From NCBI GenBank assembly GCA_002342785.1, contig DDQV01000113.1, forward strand, positions 1 through 10,424: DNA of 10,424 bases. Direction: 5' to 3'. Under the pieces are notes generated by a model. That model was not told where the DNA came from, did no database searches, and saw only the letters and a program-made list of their open reading frames with translations. This DNA comes from Fusobacteriaceae bacterium UBA2433. Its GTDB lineage: Bacteria; Fusobacteriota; Fusobacteriia; Fusobacteriales; Fusobacteriaceae. Positions 7,362-10,424 of the stretch are shown in pieces. The position numbers and the translations under genes are program-made. Within the stretch, counting starts at the first letter, position 1; every line of letters begins with the position of its first letter.

Positions 7362-7995
7362 TTTTACACCTCTGTTTCCTCAAAAAATTAATAAATTCAA
7401 CAGCATTTTTCTCCATATTATGTAATATTTCTTCATTTTTTTTAGTATAAAAATTATAAAAAATAAGGGAAGGGATAGCCACTCCTAATCCTGCTGCTGT
7501 AGTTATAAGTGCTTGGGATATTCCCTTAGCTACAATAGTTGGGTCTCCAGTTCCTTGGTTTGAGATAGCCATAAATGCTTGGATCATACCAGTAACAGTA
7601 CCAAATAATCCAATTAATGGTGTTACATGGGAAGTGATTCCTAAAATCCACATATTTTTTTCTAATTTAGGCATCTCACGAAGTGCTGATTCTCTAGCCT
7701 TTTCCTCTAAAAATTCATAGTTACACCCACGGATACTACAACTTTCATATTCAGAAATTATTTCTTTTATAACTTTTGCACTACTGTTTTTAAAGCTATC
7801 ACAAACTGCTATTGCTTTTTCTTTTTCCCCGCTGAGCATATATCTCTCTAAATGGTTTAGTAAAGTTGTACTACTATGTCTTTCATTTTTTAGAAAATAA
7901 AATCCTCTTTCTAAGATAACACCAAAACCAATAACAGATAGAAATATTATCCCATAGATAATAACACCTCCATTTTCTAATATATGTCTCAACAT
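7339..7995 (-). CDS. exbB: ExbB, TonB-system proton channel subunit
   Basis: A 218-residue MotA/TolQ/ExbB-family inner-membrane protein. The first membrane helix is at about 10-27, followed by a long cytoplasmic segment (30-112). The diagnostic second segment around TPLIGLFGTVTGMIQAF (125-141) and the third segment ISQALITTAAGLGVAIP (159-175) line the channel. It forms the pentameric scaffold around ExbD that feeds energy to TonB. It is first in its operon, with AGGAGGG 7 bases before the ATG, a near-consensus promoter at 8099-8127 and a leader of about 96 bases. The 3' end overlaps exbD in another frame. The coding region shows nothing odd apart from two nearby cytoplasmic cysteines (86 and 91). 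Confidence 0.94.
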   Translation of the reverse strand: MLRHILENGGVIIYGIIFLSVIGFGVILERGFYFLKNERHSSTTLLNHLERYMLSGEKEKAIAVCDSFKNSSAKVIKEIISEYESCSIRGCNYEFLEEKARESALREMPKLEKNMWILGITSHVTPLIGLFGTVTGMIQAFMAISNQGTGDPTIVAKGISQALITTAAGLGVAIPSLIFYNFYTKKNEEILHNMEKNAVEFINFLRKQRCKNETKKVF

Positions 7996-8009
7996 TTTAA
8001 ATCCCTCCT

Positions 8010-8039
8010 TTATATTATAAAATAAAGTTTTGAGCCTAA
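8010..8039. repeat. Repeat element, copy 1 (exbB leader)
   Basis: TTATATTATAAAATA (8010-8024) followed six bases later by TGAGCCTAA (8031-8039). The same pair of blocks recurs at 8181-8206 in the same orientation. Together with the preceding T, the first block forms the perfect palindrome TTTATATTATAAA (8009-8021). It lies just upstream of the exbB ribosome site, inside the untranslated leader, so it could be a protein-binding site or a leader RNA element. Confidence 0.5.
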
Positions 8040-8098
8040 AACCTCATTAAAAATTAGTTTTGACGACAATTTAATTTGTCTTTCAAAGCTTTTAGTGA

Positions 8099-8127
8099 AT
8101 TATAATTTAAAAAAATAAAAAAGTCAA
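8099..8127 (-). promoter_or_regulatory. Promoter of the exbB operon
   Basis: On the minus strand TTGACT (8122-8127) and TATAAT (8099-8104) are separated by exactly 17 bases, a near-perfect sigma-70 promoter. Transcription should begin near 8092, leaving a leader of about 96 bases before the exbB ATG. The -35 lies inside the palindrome at 8121-8143, so a repressor bound there would block it directly. Confidence 0.8.
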
Positions 8128-8143
8128 ATTTTTATTTTGACTT
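8121..8143. promoter_or_regulatory. Palindromic candidate operator over the exbB -35
   Basis: AAGTCAAA (8121-8128), seven bases, then its exact inverse TTTGACTT (8136-8143). The left arm contains the exbB -35, and the right edge is 20 bp from the tonB -35 at 8164. A dimeric regulator here (Fur-like, given the gene content) could control both operons. The regulator is not identified; the site does not match the classical GATAATGATAATCATTATC Fur box. Confidence 0.5.
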
Positions 8144-8163
8144 ACAAATTTTTTGCATATAGT

Positions 8164-8192
8164 TTGTATTTTAATTTGATTTATGTTATAAA
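8164..8192 (+). promoter_or_regulatory. Promoter of tonB-hmuF
   Basis: TTGTAT (8164-8169), 17 bases, then TATAAA (8187-8192) with an extended -10 TG at 8184-8185. Transcription would start near 8199, within the TGAGCCTAA block of repeat copy 2, leaving a leader of about 70 bases. It diverges from the exbB promoter, with 36 bp between the two -35 hexamers. Confidence 0.7.
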
Positions 8193-8206
8193 ATATCTGA
8201 GCCTAA
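8181..8206. repeat. Repeat element, copy 2 (tonB promoter and start)
   Basis: TTATGTTATAAAATA (8181-8195) matches copy 1 at 14 of 15 bases and is followed two bases later by the identical TGAGCCTAA (8198-8206). Here the first block contains the tonB -10 and the second covers the predicted transcription start. A protein recognising it would sit on the promoter. Confidence 0.5.
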
Positions 8207-8269
8207 TTTAATATTTATCTTAATAACTTATTAAAAGTATATTCTTAAAGTATAAACTCTGGAGGTTTT

Positions 8270-9070
8270 ATGAAATATACATTATTTTCTTTATTTTTTC
8301 ATATTTTAATAGTTGTTTTTGCTTTAGAGACAACAAAAAATAAGTTGGAATTTAAACAGATTGATAAACCTAAGGTATCTTTTACCATGATAGGGAATAG
8401 TAAAAAAATAGATGACCTATCTCAAAATATAAAAGTAAAGGAGGTGAAACCCCTAAAGGAGGTGAAACCCCTAAAAGAAAGGTCTATAGAAAAAAAACAA
8501 ATTAAAAAAGTAAAGGTAGTTAAAGATATAAGGAAAGAAAAAATAATTAAAAAAATAAAGGCAGTTAAAGATATAAAGAAAGAAAAAATAAAAAAACAAA
8601 TTAAAGAGACACCTAAAGAAAAAGTTAGTTCTAAATTAGAGGCTACGGGAAAAAAATATGATGTAATTTCTTTAGAATCAAAGATAAAAGAAGGAGAAAA
8701 GACATTAGAAAAAATAAGTTCAAAAGAAGAGACCAATACTGGTTTTATAAAGTTAAAAGATGGAAGCATTATAGCTAAAAATCAAGGAGTTAAAGGTTTG
8801 AGTTATGGTTTTTTGTCCCAACCAGAACCAAACTACCCTGAGATTGCTAAAAAAATGGGTTTTAATAAAGATGTAACTATTAAAGTTAGGTTTTTAATTG
8901 GTTATGACGGTCATATAGAGGAAATTAAATTTTATGATGATATAGAAAAATTTGGATTTAGAAATGAAGTAAAAAAAGCTTTAAACGAATGGAAGTCCAC
9001 ACCTATAACAATTAATGGTAATAAAGTTAAGTTGTATTTTTATAAAAAATTTAAGTTTGAAAAAAAATAA
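8270..9070 (+). CDS. tonB: TonB energy-transducing protein with Lys-rich spacer
   Basis: A 266-residue TonB. Residues 3-19 form the single N-terminal membrane anchor and carry the conserved SxxxH motif (Ser7-His11) that engages ExbB/ExbD. Residues 175-266 form the TonB C-terminal domain: QPEPNYPEIAKKMGF (184-198), VRFLIGYDGHIEEIKF (206-221), EVKKALNEWKSTP (233-245), and a final beta strand that pairs with receptor TonB boxes. The middle (about 55-120) normally holds Pro-rich X-Pro repeats. Here it is Lys/Ile/Glu-rich with few prolines and is built from two tandem repeats (8437-8472 and 8501-8590). The usual second glycine of the domain is replaced (GFNKDV). TGGAGG precedes the ATG at 7 bases. 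It transfers proton-motive energy to the receptor at 2838-4961 and is cotranscribed with the flavodoxin 20 bp downstream. Confidence 0.92.
   Translation: MKYTLFSLFFHILIVVFALETTKNKLEFKQIDKPKVSFTMIGNSKKIDDLSQNIKVKEVKPLKEVKPLKERSIEKKQIKKVKVVKDIRKEKIIKKIKAVKDIKKEKIKKQIKETPKEKVSSKLEATGKKYDVISLESKIKEGEKTLEKISSKEETNTGFIKLKDGSIIAKNQGVKGLSYGFLSQPEPNYPEIAKKMGFNKDVTIKVRFLIGYDGHIEEIKFYDDIEKFGFRNEVKKALNEWKSTPITINGNKVKLYFYKKFKFEKK
8437..8472 (+). repeat. 18-bp perfect tandem repeat in tonB
   Basis: Two identical head-to-tail copies of AAAGGAGGTGAAACCCCT encode the repeated KEVKPL stretch at residues 57-68. Each unit begins with AAAGGAGGTG, a full Shine-Dalgarno-like decamer inside the coding region. No suitably spaced start codon follows, so an internal translation start is not supported. 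Confidence 0.9.
8501..8590 (+). repeat. 45-bp tandem repeat in tonB
   Basis: Two adjacent 45-bp units (8501-8545 and 8546-8590), identical at 42 of 45 bases, are in frame. They encode IKKVKVVKDIRKEKI and IKKIKAVKDIKKEKI. All three base differences change the residue (Val/Ile, Val/Ala, Arg/Lys), conservatively. The duplication lengthens the periplasm-spanning segment of TonB. Confidence 0.9.
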
Positions 9071-9090
9071 TAAAATAATATGGAGGAAAT

Positions 9091-9582
9091 ATGAAAACAT
9101 TAATAGCTTATTCAAGTAAAACAGGGAATACCAAAAAAATTGGGGAATCTATATTAAAAGCTTTTCCTAATGGAGAGTTTAAAGATATAGACGATATTGA
9201 TAATTTTGATTATGATCTAATAGTTGTTGGAGGGTGGATAGATAAAGGAACCTTAGATAAAAAATCTTTTAATTTTGTGAAAGGGATAAATGAAAAAAGG
9301 GTAGCTTATTTTTTTACCCTAGGTGCTTTTCCAGACTCTGAGCATGCTAATAATTGTATTGAAAATATAAATAAACTATTTTTAGATAATAAAAATATTA
9401 TCCTTGGAAATTTTCATTGTCAAGGAGCAATTGATCCAAAATTAATATCTTGGATGGCAAAACTACCTTCTGAACACCCTCACTCTCCTAATAAAGAAAG
9501 GATCAAAAGGTGGAGAGAAGCGAGCAAGCATCCAAATGAGAAAGATTTAAAAGAGGCTTATAATTATTTTAAAAATCTCTAG
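9091..9582 (+). CDS. hmuF: HmuF-like flavodoxin-family protein (heme handling/anaerobilin reduction)
   Basis: A 163-residue flavodoxin-fold protein. The FMN phosphate loop is SSKTGNTKKI (8-17), followed by the second loop after IVVGGWIDKGT (44-54) and the YFFTLGAFPDSEHA segment (73-86). The C-terminal part, with histidines at 109, 129, 131 and 147 and the basic stretch NKERIKRWREASKHP (134-148), is unlike electron-transfer flavodoxins. It resembles the HmuF group, which in Fusobacterium nucleatum has been reported (from memory) to bind heme and reduce anaerobilin made by HmuW. Cotranscription with tonB, opposite the HmuW-like gene, supports that assignment. TGGAGGA lies 6 bases before the ATG, 20 bp after the tonB stop. 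Other members of this flavodoxin group (for example BilS-like partners of bilirubin reductase) are the alternative. Confidence 0.78.
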   Translation: MKTLIAYSSKTGNTKKIGESILKAFPNGEFKDIDDIDNFDYDLIVVGGWIDKGTLDKKSFNFVKGINEKRVAYFFTLGAFPDSEHANNCIENINKLFLDNKNIILGNFHCQGAIDPKLISWMAKLPSEHPHSPNKERIKRWREASKHPNEKDLKEAYNYFKNL

Positions 9583-9616
9583 TACCTTAATGGTTATTTT
9601 ATAATAAATGAAATGA

Positions 9617-9660
9617 AAAGCCCATCAACTCAGTATATTTTTACTAAGTTGATGGGCTTT
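9617..9660. terminator. Strong bidirectional terminator between convergent flavodoxin genes
   Basis: A 14-bp perfect stem (AAAGCCCATCAACT, 9617-9630, with its inverse at 9647-9660) extends by four more pairs past one mismatch. T-rich sequence flanks both sides: TTTATTG on the + strand and TTTTCATTTCATT on the minus strand. It serves both hmuF (ends 9582) and the minus-strand flavodoxin (ends 9677). Confidence 0.92.
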
Positions 9661-9676
9661 ATTGTATATAATTTTT

Positions 9677-10165
9677 TTATATTTCTTTTTTCAATTGATC
9701 AACCCAATCTTGAATTCGAGGAATGGTCAACTCATCTTGGTTGTTTATATCTATAGCAAGACCAACTAGTTTATCGTCTTCTAAAGCTTTACTATCTATA
9801 AAATTATAATCTTCTTTTGAAGTCATACCAATAATTTCTCCCCCAGCATCTCTAACAGCTTCTGCAATAATTCCTAAAGAGTCACAAAAAGTATCTGAAT
9901 ATGATTCTTGATCTCCAGTTCCAAAGACACCTATTTTTTTTCCAGATAAATTAATTTCTTTTAAATTATCTATCTTATCACTCCAATCATCTTGAAGTTC
10001 TCCATATCCCCATGTAGAAGATCCTAGTAAAATTAAATCTAAATTTTCAATATTTTTTATACCTTGAGATATTGGTACAACTTCAGCATCTAATTCCTTA
10101 CCTAATGTTTGTGCTACTTTTTCTGTGTCACCTATAGTACTTCCGTAATAAATTCTCGCTTTCAT
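9677..10165 (-). CDS. Long-chain flavodoxin
   Basis: A 162-residue electron-transfer flavodoxin. The FMN phosphate loop is GSTIGDTEKVA (8-18), with Asp13 where Asn is more usual. The first flavin-stacking loop is SSTWGYGELQDDW (49-61) with Trp52. The second is GTGDQESYSDTFCDSLG (82-98) with Tyr89, followed by the extra loop of the long-chain class (about 113-140). Such flavodoxins replace ferredoxin under iron limitation and reduce radical SAM clusters, so this is a plausible donor for the enzyme at 5471-6919; that pairing is inference from proximity. GGAGGA precedes the ATG. A consensus promoter lies at 10247-10275 and a palindrome at 10207-10223, suggesting regulation, possibly by iron. It is a single-gene unit, convergent with hmuF. 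Confidence 0.93.
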   Translation of the reverse strand: MKARIYYGSTIGDTEKVAQTLGKELDAEVVPISQGIKNIENLDLILLGSSTWGYGELQDDWSDKIDNLKEINLSGKKIGVFGTGDQESYSDTFCDSLGIIAEAVRDAGGEIIGMTSKEDYNFIDSKALEDDKLVGLAIDINNQDELTIPRIQDWVDQLKKEI

Positions 10166-10206
10166 CTTGTCCTCCTCGAATATAAGTTATAGACTTTAAT
10201 TTAAAA

Positions 10207-10223
10207 TTACAAATACTTTGTAA
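10207..10223. promoter_or_regulatory. Perfect palindrome in the flavodoxin leader, candidate operator
   Basis: TTACAAATACTTTGTAA is a perfect 7-3-7 inverted repeat. It lies about 17-33 bases after the predicted transcription start of the flavodoxin gene. A bound repressor would block elongation or initiation. TTACAAA/TTTGTAA half-sites also occur at 8142-8148 (tonB control region) and 5008-5014 (receptor control region), which hints at one shared regulator. Confidence 0.5.
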
Positions 10224-10246
10224 ATCAAAATAAAATCACTAAAAAT

Positions 10247-10275
10247 ATTGTAATAAAAAAATAAAACATTGTCAA
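10247..10275 (-). promoter_or_regulatory. Promoter of the long-chain flavodoxin gene
   Basis: On the minus strand a perfect TTGACA (10270-10275) is separated by 17 bases from TACAAT (10247-10252). The start should be near 10240, giving a leader of about 75 bases that contains the palindrome at 10207-10223. Confidence 0.82.
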
Positions 10276-10320
10276 GGAATATTTTTTTTAATAATAATAA
10301 TTTATTTTCTAGGATAAAAA

Positions 10321-10346
10321 AATGCAACCTTTAAAAAGATTGCATT
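10321..10346 (-). terminator. Terminator of a minus-strand gene beyond the right edge
   Basis: AATGCAA (10321-10327) pairs with TTGCATT (10340-10346); after a C-A mismatch, CTTT/AAAG continues the stem. On the minus strand it is followed directly by seven T residues, while the + strand side lacks an immediate T run. It therefore ends a gene coming from the right. Confidence 0.75.
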
Positions 10347-10379
10347 AATTATTTAGATTTTTTTATTCTATTTTTAAAT

Positions 10380-10424
10380 TTAAATTATGTTATGATTATA
10401 ATTTTTTGTGGCACATCCACCAGT
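10380..10424 (-). CDS. 3' end of an unidentified gene (partial)
   Basis: On the minus strand an open frame from the right edge reads TGGCATKNYNHNII and stops at a TAA (10380-10382), 33 bases before the terminator hairpin. The terminator makes a gene end here likely. A second frame, ending in PQKIIIIT at about 10386, is also open over this short stretch, so the frame is not certain. No function can be given. Confidence 0.35.
   Translation of the reverse strand, partial: TGGCATKNYNHNII

Noticed and set aside
8065..8080. Small inverted repeat GACAA-N6-TTGTC in the exbB leader
   Set aside because: Only five base pairs in AT-rich DNA; too weak to call as an operator or RNA element.
8109..8143. 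Hairpin followed by a T-rich run on the minus strand that looks like a terminator ahead of exbB
   Set aside because: The same bases form the -35 and spacer of a near-consensus promoter with exact 17-base spacing, and the hairpin lies upstream of the predicted transcript, so an operator or chance palindrome is more likely.
8437..8472. Internal translation start in tonB at the Shine-Dalgarno-like decamers
   Set aside because: No ATG, GTG or TTG lies 5-10 bases downstream of either copy; the in-frame GTG codons are inside the decamers or too far away.
8422..8769. 115-residue minus-strand open frame opposite tonB
   Set aside because: Its Phe/Leu/Ser-rich product is the mirror of the Lys/Glu-rich tonB repeats and no ribosome site precedes it.
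1..10424. Insertion sequences, CRISPR arrays, tRNA or rRNA genes
   Set aside because: No transposase-like frame, spaced repeat array, or tRNA/rRNA-like sequence was seen; gene packing leaves no unexplained gap over 300 bases.

Overview
The window is AT-rich DNA from an anaerobic diderm bacterium, most likely a member of the Fusobacteriota (Fusobacterium, Cetobacterium or a relative). The reasons are the very low GC content, Lys/Ile/Asn-rich proteins, strong AGGAGG-type ribosome binding sites, and a TonB/ExbB/ExbD energy system, which implies an outer membrane. The placement rests on style and gene content, not on a search. The gene set is a heme/iron-chelate acquisition and anaerobic heme-degradation locus resembling the hmu system of Fusobacterium nucleatum.

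Layout from left to right. Positions 2-64 hold the 3' end of a + strand gene, followed by a bidirectional terminator (88-124). Next is a minus-strand uptake operon, transcribed right to left: TonB-dependent receptor (2838-4961), FecCD-type permease (1844-2815), ABC ATPase (1070-1843) and periplasmic binding protein (176-1060). A terminator-like hairpin (5053-5074) separates it from a second minus-strand operon: exbB (7339-7995), exbD (6924-7361), a ChuW/HutW/HmuW-like radical SAM enzyme (5471-6919, TTG start) and a DUF454/YbaN membrane protein (5085-5450). A 274-bp divergent control region (7996-8269) carries one near-consensus promoter in each direction, a palindrome over the exbB -35, and a repeated element. 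To its right, tonB (8270-9070) and an HmuF-like flavodoxin (9091-9582) form a two-gene + strand operon ending in a strong bidirectional terminator (9617-9660). A long-chain flavodoxin (9677-10165) lies convergent on the minus strand, with a consensus promoter and a perfect palindrome in its leader. The right edge appears to hold the 3' end of another minus-strand gene and its terminator (10321-10346).

Inferred pathway: the receptor, energised by TonB-ExbB-ExbD, brings heme or a related chelate into the periplasm. The binding protein passes it to the permease/ATPase. In the cytoplasm the radical SAM enzyme opens the porphyrin without oxygen and frees iron. The HmuF-like flavodoxin would handle heme or reduce the linear tetrapyrrole, and the long-chain flavodoxin is a plausible electron donor. 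The unusual points are a receptor with no histidine, a TonB whose spacer is lysine-rich repeats instead of Pro-rich, an N-terminal extension on the radical SAM enzyme, a DUF454 gene inside the heme operon, and several unexplained regulatory repeats.
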